A DNA stretch of 64,000 nt, taken from Paracoccus fontiphilus (GTDB lineage Bacteria > Pseudomonadota > Alphaproteobacteria > Rhodobacterales > Rhodobacteraceae). The stretch spans positions 12,501-76,500 of the forward strand of contig NZ_JAFNAW010000009.1 of assembly GCF_017356265.1 (NCBI RefSeq), read 5' to 3'. Positions within the stretch are counted from its first letter, which is position 1. Every line of letters begins with the position of its first letter. Below are positions 10,565 to 19,930 of this stretch, piece by piece. The notes under the pieces were generated by a model that searched no databases, was not told where the DNA came from, and saw only the letters and a program-made list of their open reading frames with translations. A program made the translations under genes and the position numbers.

Positions 10565-10634
10565 TCTTCCGGCTTTGTGATTTCACCCCCGCGTGATTTT
10601 CCGTAAGATCGCCGGAAAACGACAAGAGGGCAGG

Positions 10635-11216
10635 ATGAGCAGGCTTCTGAAACTCGCGATCGTCGGGCTGGTGGCGTCATGCGGCGGCGGCAACTATTCG
10701 GCGCCGCGCCAACTGGACAATGCCTGTGCCATCGTGGCCGAACGGCCTGCCTATTACCGCGCCATGAAGGCGACCGAGCGCAAGTGGGGCGTGCCGATCC
10801 ATGTGCAGATGGCGGCGATCCACCAGGAATCGAAGTTCATCGGCGATGCCCGCACCCCCCATCAATATGCGCTGGGGGTGATTCCCATCGGCCGTCAATC
10901 CAGTGCCTTCGGCTATTCCCAGGCGCTCGACGGCACATGGGAGGAATACCAGAAGGAAACTGGCAACCGCCGCGCCAAGCGCGACAACATCCGTCACGCG
11001 ACGGATTTCATGGGCTGGTACATGCACAATTCCACCCGCAGGCTCGGCATCTCGAAATGGGACGCGACGGGACAATACCTGGCCTATCACGAGGGACGCT
11101 CGGGCTTTGCGCGCCAGTCCTACCTGGGCAAGCCCTGGCTGGTGCGGGTGGCGGCGCAGGTCGGACAGCGCGCGGCGATGTATCGCGCGCAACTGGTGTC
11201 CTGCCGCAAGGCGTGA
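10635..11216 (+). CDS. Lytic transglycosylase-like lipoprotein
   Basis: A 193-residue exported lipoprotein. The signal ends in the lipobox VASC with Cys16. The mature part has an SLT/lysozyme-like region: an early catalytic-type Glu in HQESKFIGDAR, then SSAFGYSQALDGTW and later YLAYHEGRSGFARQSY, which match the E-S, G-(L/Y)-(M/S)-Q and A-Y-N/H-x-G elements of the superfamily. It probably cleaves peptidoglycan glycan strands at the outer membrane. The ATG at 10635 is preferred because it yields the lipobox at the correct distance. It is followed by a thioesterase 57 bases on. Confidence 0.82.
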   Translation: MSRLLKLAIVGLVASCGGGNYSAPRQLDNACAIVAERPAYYRAMKATERKWGVPIHVQMAAIHQESKFIGDARTPHQYALGVIPIGRQSSAFGYSQALDGTWEEYQKETGNRRAKRDNIRHATDFMGWYMHNSTRRLGISKWDATGQYLAYHEGRSGFARQSYLGKPWLVRVAAQVGQRAAMYRAQLVSCRKA

Positions 11217-11273
11217 CGCTTGCCCTTGGCCGCCTGCCCGGTTGATATGGCCGGGCAGCGGAAGGGACGCCCC

Positions 11274-11687
11274 ATGAACGACGACCACATCAAGCGCGAC
11301 GCCGACGATCAGCCCGAATTCGCCATCCACATCGGGGCGCGCCTGGTCAGCGCCACGCCCGAGCGGGTCGAGTTCGAGATGCCGGTGACCCAGGCCCTGG
11401 CAAACCGCAACGGCGTGCTGCATGGCGGCGCGATCATGGGGCTTGCCGACAACGCCGGCGGCACCGGCACCTTCCTGAACCTGCCCGAGGGGCGGTCCAC
11501 CACGACGCTGGAAAGCAAGACCAACTTCCTGCGCCCGATCCGGCTGGGCGACGTGGCCCGCGCGGTCAGCCTGCCCCTGCATGTCGGCCGGACGACCCAG
11601 ATCTGGCAGACCACCGTCACGCGGGGCGACGGCAAGGTCGCGGCGATCATCACGCAGACGCAGATGGTGATCGACTGGAAGGGCTAG
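11274..11687 (+). CDS. PaaI family hotdog thioesterase
   Basis: A 137-residue single-hotdog thioesterase. The core NGVLHGGAIMGLADNAGG is the PaaI-type motif: HGG binds the CoA thioester and the Asp of the helix is the catalytic acid. ESKTNFLRPI follows as the usual beta strand. Members hydrolyse phenylacetyl- or medium-chain acyl-CoA as a housekeeping function; the substrate here is not evident. I choose the ATG at 11274 with GGAAGGG upstream. It converges on the DUF1127 gene only 6 bases away. Confidence 0.87.
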   Translation: MNDDHIKRDADDQPEFAIHIGARLVSATPERVEFEMPVTQALANRNGVLHGGAIMGLADNAGGTGTFLNLPEGRSTTTLESKTNFLRPIRLGDVARAVSLPLHVGRTTQIWQTTVTRGDGKVAAIITQTQMVIDWKG

Positions 11688-11693
11688 GGCCGC

Positions 11694-11912
11694 TCAAAGC
11701 CAATAGGTATCGCGGAACACATGGGCGACGATCCGGTCTCGGGTCAGGCCCATGCGGGCCAGTTCCTCATCGGTCTTCGCCTCCAGAGCCTCGATCCGGG
11801 CGGAATGGGCCTTTGCTTCCAGATAGGCGTTCATGCCCTGCCCGAAACGGTTGAAGAAGGCATCGATGCGGCCGCGCGTCTCGGGCGCGAAATGGGTGAT
11901 CGTGTAGGCCAT
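11694..11912 (-). CDS. DUF1127 (YjiS-like) small protein
   Basis: A 72-residue basic protein with the DUF1127 C-terminal pattern RIEALEAKTDEELARMGLTRDRIVAHVF. In Rhodobacter sphaeroides a DUF1127 protein (CcaF1) is an RNA-binding factor made with CcsR stress RNAs; Agrobacterium relatives affect phosphate and carbon metabolism. No CcsR-like CCUCCUCCC hairpins follow this gene because the thioesterase converges immediately. The role here is inferred only from the family. Confidence 0.8.
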   Translation of the reverse strand: MAYTITHFAPETRGRIDAFFNRFGQGMNAYLEAKAHSARIEALEAKTDEELARMGLTRDRIVAHVFRDTYWL

Positions 11913-12007
11913 CGGAAACCCTTTCCATGCTGGTATCGGTTTCCTCCCAGGCTTCAGGATAGGTCATGGCGCCTGTCCCAACAACCCTGCGAAGGGTTGC
12001 AGGCCTG

Positions 12008-13216
12008 TCAGCCCTGCTTCTTAGCGGCAAGCCGCGCGGCGGCTGCCTTTCCGGCGTGCAAGCCGCTGCCAAGGCATGCGCTCAGAAGATAGCCGCCGGT
12101 CGGTGCCTCCCAGTCCAGCATCTCGCCCGCGACGAACGTGTCGGGCATGGCAAGCAATTCCTGTTCCTCGCTCAGCGACTCCCATGTCACCCCGCCAGCC
12201 GACGAGATCGTGGTCTCGATCCCTGCCGGGCCGTCATGACGCAACGGCAGCGCCTTCGCGAGGTCCGCCCAGCCCGCCGCATCGCCCGGCAGTGGCTTGC
12301 CCCATTCCAGCAGCAGCGCGACCTTGACCGGGTCGCCCAGAACCCGCCGCAGCCAGTTGCCCATGGACAGCTTGCCCCTGGGCCTTGCAAAGCGCGCCGC
12401 CAGCGTTCCCCGATCCAGGTCCGGCGCCAGGTCGACCTGGCCCGCCGTCCCGTCGCGCAGCGCGGCCGAGACCTCGTAGACTCCGCCGCCCTCGATGCCC
12501 TTGGCGCCGATCACCCACTCTCCCCGGCTGGCCAGATGTCCCACCTGCAGCGCCGTGCCCTTGACCGCCGTCCCGAAATGCCGCGCCATCCGCGGCGACC
12601 AGTCCACGCGAAAGCCCATGTTCGCGGGACGGAACGGCGCGATGCGAACACCTTGCGCTTCCAGCCACGGCACCCAGGCCGCATCAGATCCCAGCCGGGG
12701 CCAGCTTGCCCCACCCAGCGCCAGCACGGTCACGCGCGGCCGGACCACCCGCAGCCCGTCCGGCGTCTCGAACCGGAACCCCGCCCCGATCCAGCGCCAG
12801 CGTGTCCTCATCTCGACCCCGCCCGCCCGCAACCGCGCCAGCCAGGCCCGCAGCAGCGGCGAGGCCTTCATGCCGACCGGAAACACCCGCCCCGTCGATC
12901 CGGTGAACAGCTCGACCCCCAAGCCCCGCGCCCAGGCCATCACCTCTGCGGGACCAAAGGCCGCTTCTCCGTTGTCCAAATACCCCGGGGTCCGGGGCAG
13001 CGCCCCGGTGCCGACGATGAACCGTCGCGCGAACGCCTCGAGCGGCTCGTCCTTGGTCAGGTTCAAACCCGACTTGCCCGCCATCAGGAACTTGCGCGCC
13101 GGAGTCGGCATCGACTCGGCCACCACCACGCGGCGTCCTGGCGCCATCAGCGCCTCGGCCGCCATCAGCCCGGCCGGGCCCGCGCCGATGACCAGCGCAT
13201 CGACCTGTTCCGTCAC
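12008..13216 (-). CDS. TIGR03862-type flavoprotein (HI0933/BaiN family)
   Basis: A 402-residue FAD-dependent oxidoreductase-like protein. The dinucleotide fold VIGAGPAGLMAAEAL spans residues 9-23, followed by KFLMAGKSGLNLT typical of the HI0933 group; the C-terminus has the FAD motif GGYLLSACLGSGLHAG. Family substrates are largely unknown (BaiN acts on bile acids). Its ATG overlaps the holA stop (ATGA). Residues 70-85 (TGALPRTPGYLDNGEA) are encoded by a copy of the chromosome's dispersed palindromic repeat, an apparent in-frame insertion. Confidence 0.87.
   Translation of the reverse strand: MTEQVDALVIGAGPAGLMAAEALMAPGRRVVVAESMPTPARKFLMAGKSGLNLTKDEPLEAFARRFIVGTGALPRTPGYLDNGEAAFGPAEVMAWARGLGVELFTGSTGRVFPVGMKASPLLRAWLARLRAGGVEMRTRWRWIGAGFRFETPDGLRVVRPRVTVLALGGASWPRLGSDAAWVPWLEAQGVRIAPFRPANMGFRVDWSPRMARHFGTAVKGTALQVGHLASRGEWVIGAKGIEGGGVYEVSAALRDGTAGQVDLAPDLDRGTLAARFARPRGKLSMGNWLRRVLGDPVKVALLLEWGKPLPGDAAGWADLAKALPLRHDGPAGIETTISSAGGVTWESLSEEQELLAMPDTFVAGEMLDWEAPTGGYLLSACLGSGLHAGKAAAARLAAKKQG
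12964..13009 (-). repeat. Palindromic repeat, short subtype, inside the flavoprotein gene
   Basis: Read on the minus strand this has the GGGGCGCTGCCCC hairpin, GGACCCC, then GGGGTATTTGGACAACGGAGA. It matches the copy after serC in layout and the copy after radC in its tail (TATTTGGACAACG). It lies entirely in frame within the coding sequence, unlike the other copies, which are between genes. Confidence 0.75.
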
Positions 13217-14241
13217 CGCCGCCCCCGCGGCGTCATGGCCAGCCGGATCAGCGCGCGTTCGACCAGAGCCATCTGCGGCGCGCGCGTCGTGCTGCGCAGC
13301 GTCAGGTCGGTGTCCAACAGCAGCCGCACCGCATCTTCCAGCGGGCCCATGCCCCAGGATTGCGCCTGCCGCTCCATCCGGTCGCGGCGCGGACCGAAGA
13401 CGGGCGGGCGCATCCGCGACAAGGCCACGCCCGGCCCGGCAGGATCGGCGGCGGCCCCGTGCAGCGTCCGGAAATGGCGCAGCGCGGCGATGCAGAGCGT
13501 CACCGGGTTCACGCCTTGCCCCTCGATCCGGCGCATCATCGTGCCGAATTCGGCCTCGCGCCGTTCGGCAACGATATGGATCAGTTCGTCCAGATCGGCC
13601 TCGATGGTGGCGGGGGCCATCAGGGCGATCTCGTCCCCGGTCAGCGGGGTGTCGTCGCCATGCTTGTAAAGCCCGATCTTCTCGATCGTCTGGCGCAGGT
13701 CGCCCGGATCCAGCGCGCGAGCCAGGGCCATCATGTCCTTCATCGCCGGGGGCGGCACCTGGCGAATACCGGCCCCGGCCAGCCAGCGCGCGACCTCCTC
13801 CTCGCCCGGAGGGTCGTCATAGATGGGCGCGGTGACGGCGGTCGGATGCGGATCGAACAGCTTGCGCAGGGCCGAGGACTTGCCCAATCCCCCTGCCGTG
13901 ACCACGATGGCCGCATCGCCCGCACGCCATTCCGAAAGCGCCGCGCGAATCGCATCGGCGGCGGCGTCCGGCGCATCCTCGACCAGAACGACGCGCGGGC
14001 CGGGGAAGAAGCCCACTTCCTTGACCGCATCCAGAAGCTGGGCCGGGTCCTTGCGCAGCCCGGCGCCGGGCAGGCGGGTCAGGCGCATCTCCTCGTCCGC
14101 CTTCTCGCCCACCAGGGCCTTGACCGCCTCGGCCCGCTTCATCGCGACCCGCATGGCGTCTTGCCCGTAAATCAGCAGCGCCGGGCGCGAGGGATCGGGC
14201 CGCGCCAGATAGCGCGCGATTTCCGCGCCCTTGAGGATCAT
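13213..14241 (-). CDS. holA: DNA polymerase III subunit delta
   Basis: The delta subunit of the clamp loader, which opens the beta sliding clamp. It has 342 residues with the HolA layout: N-terminal LLIYGQDAMRVAMKRAEAV, the RVVLVEDAPDAAADAI strand, the mid-domain VARWLAGAGIRQVPP, and the C-terminal collar helices ending ALIRLAM. It follows lptE by 7 bases and overlaps the flavoprotein by 4. The order leuS-lptE-holA is a widely conserved operon, which supports the call. Confidence 0.92.
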   Translation of the reverse strand: MILKGAEIARYLARPDPSRPALLIYGQDAMRVAMKRAEAVKALVGEKADEEMRLTRLPGAGLRKDPAQLLDAVKEVGFFPGPRVVLVEDAPDAAADAIRAALSEWRAGDAAIVVTAGGLGKSSALRKLFDPHPTAVTAPIYDDPPGEEEVARWLAGAGIRQVPPPAMKDMMALARALDPGDLRQTIEKIGLYKHGDDTPLTGDEIALMAPATIEADLDELIHIVAERREAEFGTMMRRIEGQGVNPVTLCIAALRHFRTLHGAAADPAGPGVALSRMRPPVFGPRRDRMERQAQSWGMGPLEDAVRLLLDTDLTLRSTTRAPQMALVERALIRLAMTPRGRR

Positions 14242-14248
14242 GCAAGGA

Positions 14249-14731
14249 TCATCCGGGCAGTTGCGCGGATGCCGCCAGCAGCCGCGTCACCACCTGGTCG
14301 GCCAGCATCTCGGCCAGACGCGACCGGGCATCGCCTTCCGCGGCCAGCGTGGCAATGGTCGTGCCGGTCGTCGAATAGGACGTGAAGTTGCTGACCCGGC
14401 CCTGCACCAGCACCCCTCCCGCCCGGTCTGTCAGGGCGAAATCCACGGTGCCGTTCAGCGAATAGCGGTTCGTGACCTCGTCCGTGGTGATGGCTTGGGG
14501 AACGACGCCCACGGTGATGCGGTAATCCAGGTCGTAATCCGTGCCCTCGCCCCCCAGCCGTTCGCCCAGGCGGCGGTTGAAGGCGAAATCCTGATAGGTC
14601 TGGGGATCGCGCGGGCGGACCTTGCCGAACAGCCGCTGGCCCGCCCCGTTCGGGCCGTAGACCGGCGTCAGCCCGCAGCCCGCCACCGCCAGAAGACCCA
14701 GCAAGGCGGTGCGCCGGTCAGGCGACCACAT
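14249..14731 (-). CDS. lptE: LPS assembly lipoprotein LptE
   Basis: The outer-membrane lipoprotein that plugs LptD for lipopolysaccharide insertion. It has 160 residues, a twin-Arg-containing signal segment ([16 protein letters not shown]) and a lipobox with Cys near residue 19. The mature part has the family's [19 protein letters not shown] beta region and a C-terminal helix with [12 protein letters not shown]. The ATG lies 14 bases inside the end of leuS, so the two are translationally coupled. Such proteins are poorly conserved in sequence, but the leuS-lptE-holA order is diagnostic. Confidence 0.9.
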   Translation of the reverse strand: MWSPDRRTALLGLLAVAGCGLTPVYGPNGAGQRLFGKVRPRDPQTYQDFAFNRRLGERLGGEGTDYDLDYRITVGVVPQAITTDEVTNRYSLNGTVDFALTDRAGGVLVQGRVSNFTSYSTTGTTIATLAAEGDARSRLAEMLADQVVTRLLAASAQLPG

Positions 14732-17276
14732 TGACGATCCGCCCCGGCACCACGATCAGCTTCTTGGGCGCGGCACCCTCCAGGAAGCGGCGCACGGTTT
14801 CGTCCGCCAGCACCATGGCCTCGATCTGGTCCTTGGGCATGTCCTTGGCGACGCTGATCTCGGCCCGGCGCTTGCCGTTGATCTGGATCGGCAGGATCAC
14901 CGTGTCATCCTCCAGCATCGCCGGGTCCGCCTTGGGCCAGGGCGCATCGACCAAAAGGCCTTGCCCGCCCGCCATGGTCCAGACGTCTTCCGCCAGATGC
15001 GGCACCATCGGCCCCATCAGTTGCGCCATGATCCGCAGCGCGGCGCGGCGAGCCTCTCCGCCCGCCTTCGACTTGCCGACGGCGTTCGCCAGTTCATAGA
15101 TCTTGGCGACGGCCTTGTTGAAGGCGAAACCCTCGATGGCCTTGGTCACGTCGTTGATCGCCCGGTGCGCGGCGCGGGTCAGGTCGGGATCCTCGCCCCC
15201 TTCCCCGGCCTCGTCGGCCAGACGCCAGACGCGGGCCAAGAACTTGTTCGCGGCCTCGGCCCCGGCAGCGGTCCATTCCACGTCACGCTCGGGCGGGCTG
15301 TCGGACAGCATGAACCAGCGCGCGGTGTCGGCGCCGAAGGACTGCACGATGTTGACCGGGTCCACGACGTTCTTCTTGGACTTCGACATCTTGGCCGAGG
15401 GAATGATCTCGACCGCCGTTCCGTCGGCCAGCCTGCCGTCGGTCACATCCTCGGGCAGGTGATAGACCGGGCGGCCGCGGTCGTCGGTCGTCTTGTAGAT
15501 CTCGTGCGTCACCATGCCCTGCGTGAACAACGCATCGAACGGCTCCTTCGCGCTTTCCGGCAGATGCCCGGTCTTGACCATGGCGCGGGCGAAGAAGCGA
15601 GAATACAGCAGGTGCAGGATCGCGTGCTCGATCCCGCCGATATACTGGTCCACGTTCATCCAGTAATCCGCATCGGCCCGGTCGGTCGGGGTCGCGGCAT
15701 GGGGCGAGGTGAAGCGCGCGTAATACCAGGACGAATCGACGAAGGTGTCCATCGTGTCCGTCTCGCGCAGCGCAGCCCCGCCGCATTGAGGGCAGGTGGC
15801 CCTGCGCCAGGTCGGGTGGCGGTCCAGCGGGTTGCCCGGCACGTCGAAGGTCACGTCCTGCGGCAGCAGGACCGGCAGGTTCCCCTTCGCCTCGGGCACC
15901 GTGCCGCATTTCTCGCAATGCAGGACCGGGATCGGGCAGCCCCAGTAGCGCTGCCGGGAAATACCCCAGTCGCGCAGGCGGAATTTGGTCACGCCCTCGC
16001 CATAGCCATTGGCCTCGGCATGGGCGATGGCGGTGTCCACGGCGGCCTCGCCCGTCTGGTCCGCCTCGCCCGCGAAGCCGCGGACATAGGTGACGGTTTC
16101 GGACTTCAGCGGCACGAAAGGTGCCTTGGCCACCCTCGCATCGGCCTGTTCAAGCGACATCCCACGTTCGCCAAAGGTCGCGCGGATCGGCAAGCCGTAT
16201 TTTGTGGCGAACTCGTGGTCGCGTTCATCATGGGCGGGGCTGCCGAAGATCGCGCCGGTCCCGTAGTCCATCAGCACGAAGTTCGCGATCCAGATCGGCA
16301 GGTGCCAGCCGTCATCCAGCGGATGCTTCACGGTCAGGCCGGTGTCGAAGCCCAGCTTGGGCGCGGTTTCGATGGCTTCCTCGGTGGTGCCGATCTTGCG
16401 GCATTCCTCGATGAAGGCCGCGACCTTCGGGTCCGCCGCCGCCAGATCGCGGACCAGCGGATGATCCGGCGACAGCGCGACGAAGCTGGCGCCCATCAGC
16501 GTGTCCGGCCGGGTCGTGTAGACCTCGATCGCGGCGAAATCCTCGGGCGCGTCGACCGTCTCGAAGCGGAACTGCAAGCCACGCGACTTGCCGATCCAGT
16601 TCGACTGCATCAGCCGCACCTTGTCCGGCCAGCCGGTCAGCCCGTCCAGCGCCGACAACAGCTCGTCCGAATAATCCGAGATGCGGAAGAACCACTGCGT
16701 CAGCTCGCGCCGTTCCACCGTGGCGCCCGACCGCCAGCCCTTGCCGTCGATGACCTGCTCGTTGGCCAGCACGGTCATGTCCACCGGGTCCCAGTTCACC
16801 TGCGCCGACTTGCGGGTGATGAGGCCCGCCTCCAGCATGTCCAGGAACATCGCCTGCTGCTGATGGACGTAGTCGTCGTCGCAGGTGGCGAATTCGCGGC
16901 TCCAGTCGATGGACAGGCCCAGCGGCTTCAACTGGTCGCGCATCGTGGCGATGTTGGCATAAGTCCAGTCGCGCGGGTGGCCGCCCTGTTCCATCGCGGC
17001 GTTTTCGGCGGGCATCCCGAAGGCGTCCCAGCCCATCGGGTGCAGCACGGAATACCCTTGGGCGCGCTTGAACCGCGCCACCACGTCGCCCATCGTGTAG
17101 TTTCGCACATGGCCCATGTGGATGCGACCCGAGGGATAGGGGAACATCTCCAGCACGTAATACTTGGGCCGCTCGTCGCGGGTGGCGGTGAAGCTGCCCG
17201 CATCCGCCCAGGCGGCTTGCCAGCGGGATTCGGTGCTGGAGGGATCATAGGGCATCGTGCGGACCTTTGGCGTCAT
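14718..17276 (-). CDS. leuS: Leucine--tRNA ligase
   Basis: A class I synthetase charging tRNA-Leu. At 852 residues it is the usual bacterial length. The HIGH-type motif [11 protein letters not shown] ends at residue 56 and KMSKSKKN lies near 615. The CP1 editing domain contains [12 protein letters not shown], and two CxxC pairs (CEKCG, CPQCGG) form a zinc-finger insertion. It may start at the Met at residue 8 ([12 protein letters not shown]), since relatives usually begin there. It leads the leuS-lptE-holA operon. Confidence 0.97.
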   Translation of the reverse strand: MTPKVRTMPYDPSSTESRWQAAWADAGSFTATRDERPKYYVLEMFPYPSGRIHMGHVRNYTMGDVVARFKRAQGYSVLHPMGWDAFGMPAENAAMEQGGHPRDWTYANIATMRDQLKPLGLSIDWSREFATCDDDYVHQQQAMFLDMLEAGLITRKSAQVNWDPVDMTVLANEQVIDGKGWRSGATVERRELTQWFFRISDYSDELLSALDGLTGWPDKVRLMQSNWIGKSRGLQFRFETVDAPEDFAAIEVYTTRPDTLMGASFVALSPDHPLVRDLAAADPKVAAFIEECRKIGTTEEAIETAPKLGFDTGLTVKHPLDDGWHLPIWIANFVLMDYGTGAIFGSPAHDERDHEFATKYGLPIRATFGERGMSLEQADARVAKAPFVPLKSETVTYVRGFAGEADQTGEAAVDTAIAHAEANGYGEGVTKFRLRDWGISRQRYWGCPIPVLHCEKCGTVPEAKGNLPVLLPQDVTFDVPGNPLDRHPTWRRATCPQCGGAALRETDTMDTFVDSSWYYARFTSPHAATPTDRADADYWMNVDQYIGGIEHAILHLLYSRFFARAMVKTGHLPESAKEPFDALFTQGMVTHEIYKTTDDRGRPVYHLPEDVTDGRLADGTAVEIIPSAKMSKSKKNVVDPVNIVQSFGADTARWFMLSDSPPERDVEWTAAGAEAANKFLARVWRLADEAGEGGEDPDLTRAAHRAINDVTKAIEGFAFNKAVAKIYELANAVGKSKAGGEARRAALRIMAQLMGPMVPHLAEDVWTMAGGQGLLVDAPWPKADPAMLEDDTVILPIQINGKRRAEISVAKDMPKDQIEAMVLADETVRRFLEGAAPKKLIVVPGRIVNVVA

Positions 17277-17349
17277 TCGTCGCGCCTCGGTTTATACGCC
17301 GCCCCCTGTCGGGTCCAGCCCGTAGGGCGGGGTTCTACCCCGCCACGCC

Positions 17350-17829
17350 CTAAAGCCGGCCGTCCTGGATGCGCAACTGGCGCGCGCGGGTCAGGATCGC
17401 GTCTTCCACCGCGCGGACGGTGCCGGGCTCCACTGCCGCGCCGCCCGGTCCCTGCAGCGACAGCTTCAGGCTGCGCGCGTCCAGCGCCGGGTCGGCGATC
17501 TTGATCGTCGCGCGATACGACCGCCCACCGCCCGGCGGCGTGCCATAGCCCGTCTGGATGACACCGGTGAAGGGGTCCACGGTCTGGATCGGCAGGAAGT
17601 TCAGCACCTCCAGGCTGGCGTTCCACAGGTACTTGTTCACGCCGACCGTGTTGTTGGGATTTTCCGAGCCCTCGAAGACATCCCAGATGGTGGTCTTGCG
17701 AACCTCGGGGCTCATGTCGGAGCCGTCGTTGGGCCCGCTGTTCCGCCCGCCATTGCCGCCGCCGCAAGCGGCAAGCCCGGCGCAAAGAGTCGCTGCGATC
17801 ATCAGGCGCGCGGCTTGTGCGGTTTTCAT
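17350..17829 (-). CDS. DUF3576 domain lipoprotein
   Basis: A 159-residue exported lipoprotein. The signal peptide ends in LAAC followed by a Gly/Asn-rich linker. The globular part shows the DUF3576 pattern TTIWDVFEG...VNKYLWNASLEVLNFLPI and GYGTPPGGGRSYRATI. This family is nearly confined to Alphaproteobacteria and has no assigned biochemical role. I start at the Met that gives the lipobox, because the longer frame has only a charged N-terminus. It is separated from leuS by 73 bases and may be transcribed with it. Confidence 0.85.
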   Translation of the reverse strand: MKTAQAARLMIAATLCAGLAACGGGNGGRNSGPNDGSDMSPEVRKTTIWDVFEGSENPNNTVGVNKYLWNASLEVLNFLPIQTVDPFTGVIQTGYGTPPGGGRSYRATIKIADPALDARSLKLSLQGPGGAAVEPGTVRAVEDAILTRARQLRIQDGRL

Positions 17830-18042
17830 GCGGTCCCCCGTCCTTGTCGGCGTCTTTCTTGTCGGCGCCAGCTTTAGCGCGGATCGCCCCCGCCCCACAA
17901 GCGCCTTGCTCCGGGCGTTCCCGGCCGGGCGGGCGGGCGTTCACAAGAAGGTGTGGCCCTTGTGCATCACAGACTTAGCCACAGCCGCCCCCACAGCGCG
18001 ATTCCGTTGCATCATGGGAACGGACGGGGGAAACAAGGCAGC

Positions 18043-18073
18043 ATACCCAAGGCGGTAATGCCGGTTTGGGCAT
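18043..18073 (+). promoter_or_regulatory. Hairpin in the porin leader
   Basis: An inverted repeat ATACCCAA/TTGGGCAT encloses CGG-TAATG-CCG just ahead of the porin start. It lies 25 bases upstream of the ATG and 9 bases before AAGAGGGA, the ribosome site. It could stabilise the abundant porin mRNA or be a target for translation control. The rest of the 269-base gap to the DUF3576 gene is GC-rich with no other gene visible. Confidence 0.4.
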
Positions 18074-18098
18074 CAGAGAGACAAGAGGGAACTTGACC

Positions 18099-19133
18099 AT
18101 GAAAAAGGCTCTTATCGCCTCCACCGCGCTGGTTCTGATCGCCGGTGCCGCCGCCGCCGACGTGACCATCTCGGGTTACGGCCGCACCGGCGTGATCTAT
18201 TACGAAGACGCTCAGCAGACCGGCCTCGACGCTTTCGGCGGAGAAGGCAGCGACACCCAGGTGATCTCGCGCTTGCGGATGAACATCGACGCCGCGACCT
18301 CGACCGACCAAGGCGTTGACTTCGGTGCCCGCTTCCGCATCCAGTGGGACCAGAACAGCGATAACGCCGGTGAACTGAACGCCGGCAAGCTGTATATCAC
18401 CTCCAGCGGCCTGACCGTCGAAGTCGGCAACACCGAAACCGCTCTGGACTCGGCCGGCCTGCTCTACGCCACCGAACTGGGTTCGTACGACCGCTCGGTC
18501 GGCGGCAACGCCCTGGGCGCCTTCTTCGCCTACGAAAGCGAAGCCTATGCCGATGAGGACCGCCTGGGCGTCTTTGCGTCGTATGCTCTCGACAACCTCG
18601 AAGTTCGCGCGTCGTACATCGACCCGGATCAGACCGGCACTGTCGAAGACGCGGACCTGTTCGGCGACGTCAAAGAAGAATACAGCTTCTCGGTGGACTA
18701 CACCTGGAACGAGCGTCTGGAACTGTCGGGCGGCTTCGCTCTGAACGGCGCTGGCAATGACGACCACGACGTGTACTTCGTCGGCGCCCGCTATGCCGTC
18801 ATGGAAAACGCCCGCATCGGTCTGAACTGGATCGACAACGGCGATGCCGGCGACTACGAAGGCCAGACCTCCAGCGACCCGGATTTCGATCCTGAAAACG
18901 ACGACTTGGGCAACACCGTCGCCCTGTATGGCGACTACACCCTGGCCGACGGCCTGACCAACATCGAAGCCTATATCGCCAACAACAGCGGTGACTGGGC
19001 TGCGAAAGAAACCGACAACTCGTTCGGTATCGGCGTCAACTACGACCTGGGCGGCGCCCGTCTGGGTGCTTCGATCCAGCGCGACTACCAAGAGCGCGTG
19101 ACCGCCGACATGGGCGTGCGCTTCGACTTCTGA
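18099..19133 (+). CDS. Outer-membrane porin, Rhodobacter/Paracoccus type
   Basis: A 344-residue beta-barrel general porin (Gram-negative porin family 4). The signal peptide MKKALIASTALVLIAGAAAA is cleaved before DVTISGYGRTG. The acidic mature chain alternates polar/hydrophobic strands and ends in aromatic Phe (MGVRFDF), the outer-membrane sorting signal for BAM. Codon choice (many GCT, GGT, CGT) differs from its neighbours and suggests strong expression. It is a single-gene unit with its own terminator. It could equally be called Omp/porin F; substrate selectivity is not readable. Confidence 0.93.
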   Translation: MKKALIASTALVLIAGAAAADVTISGYGRTGVIYYEDAQQTGLDAFGGEGSDTQVISRLRMNIDAATSTDQGVDFGARFRIQWDQNSDNAGELNAGKLYITSSGLTVEVGNTETALDSAGLLYATELGSYDRSVGGNALGAFFAYESEAYADEDRLGVFASYALDNLEVRASYIDPDQTGTVEDADLFGDVKEEYSFSVDYTWNERLELSGGFALNGAGNDDHDVYFVGARYAVMENARIGLNWIDNGDAGDYEGQTSSDPDFDPENDDLGNTVALYGDYTLADGLTNIEAYIANNSGDWAAKETDNSFGIGVNYDLGGARLGASIQRDYQERVTADMGVRFDF

Positions 19134-19159
19134 TCCCCGGATCGGACGTCAAACTTGAG

Positions 19160-19190
19160 GAGCGGGCCTTGCGCCCGCTCTTTTCTTTTT
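19160..19190 (+). terminator. Rho-independent terminator of the porin gene
   Basis: GAGCGGGC at 19160-19167 pairs perfectly with GCCCGCTC at 19173-19180 around a five-base loop. It is followed by TTTTCTTTTT, the clearest terminator in the window. Confidence 0.92.
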
Positions 19191-19203
19191 GTCTTGTCGC
19201 GTC

Positions 19204-19857
19204 ATGGGACTGGATGACATCAGGCGCCGCATCAGCGCGGCCGAGGAACGGGCCGGGCGCGCCCCGGGAAGCGTCACGCTGATCGCGGTCAGCAAGGTGC
19301 AGCCCGAGGGCCGCGTGACCGCCGTGCTGGACGCAGGCCACCGCGTCTTCGGCGAAAACTACGTGCAGGAAGCGCAGGGCAAATGGCCCGGCTGGCGCGC
19401 CCGCTTTCCGGGCGTGGAACTGCACATGATCGGCCCCCTGCAGTCCAACAAGACCAAGGCGGCGGTGGAACTGTTCGACGCCATCCACACCCTTGACCGC
19501 ATGACCCTGGCCCGCAAGCTGGCCCAGCAGATCGCGGACCAGGGCCGAAGCCCGCAGTTGTTCATCCAGGTCAACACCGGGGACGAGCCGCAGAAGGCCG
19601 GCATTCTTGCTGACGAACTGCCGGTCTTCCTGTCGTCCTGCGGCGACCTCGGCCTGTCGCCCCAAGGCCTGATGTGCATCCCGCCCGAGGACGCCGACCC
19701 CCTGCCTCATTTCCGCCTGCTGCGCCGCCTGGCTGCGGATCACGGGCTGCCGAACCTGTCCATGGGCATGAGCGCGGATTTCGAAACCGCCATCGCCGAG
19801 GGCGCGACCCATGTGCGCGTCGGATCGGCCATCTTCGGCGCGCGCGACTACGGCTGA
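19204..19857 (+). CDS. yggS: YggS family pyridoxal phosphate homeostasis protein
   Basis: A 217-residue single-domain PLP-binding barrel (YggS/PROSC/PLPBP) that buffers PLP and affects amino-acid and keto-acid balance. The PLP lysine is K31 in LIAVSKVQ. Other family motifs are [21 protein letters not shown] and [15 protein letters not shown]...VRVGSAIFG. The ATG begins only 14 bases after the porin terminator's T run, leaving little room for a promoter or ribosome site. Translation may be leaderless, or the transcript may read through. Confidence 0.93.
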   Translation: MGLDDIRRRISAAEERAGRAPGSVTLIAVSKVQPEGRVTAVLDAGHRVFGENYVQEAQGKWPGWRARFPGVELHMIGPLQSNKTKAAVELFDAIHTLDRMTLARKLAQQIADQGRSPQLFIQVNTGDEPQKAGILADELPVFLSSCGDLGLSPQGLMCIPPEDADPLPHFRLLRRLAADHGLPNLSMGMSADFETAIAEGATHVRVGSAIFGARDYG

Positions 19858-19875
19858 TTCCGTCTTGCCAAAAGG

Positions 19876-19930
19876 CGCGGTCCCGCGTATGTCCGGCGGC
19901 GGGACACCCTTCCCCAACGAAGGGCTTTTA
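19876..19930 (+). promoter_or_regulatory. serC leader RNA motif with attenuator-like hairpin
   Basis: Two tandem hairpins precede serC. The first is GTCCCGC (19880-19886) with GCGGGAC (19899-19905) and a GTATGTCCGGCG loop. The second is CCCTTC (19907-19912) with GAAGGG (19919-19924), followed at once by CTTTT. This matches the alphaproteobacterial serC motif, a conserved element known upstream of serC-serA. The second hairpin with its U tract looks like an intrinsic terminator placed just before the serC ribosome site, so attenuation is likely. The ligand or factor is not established. Confidence 0.85.

Noticed and set aside
11600-11700. CcsR-type stress RNAs next to the DUF1127 gene
   Set aside because: The gene converges with a thioesterase 6 bases away and no CCUCCUCCC-loop hairpins are seen.
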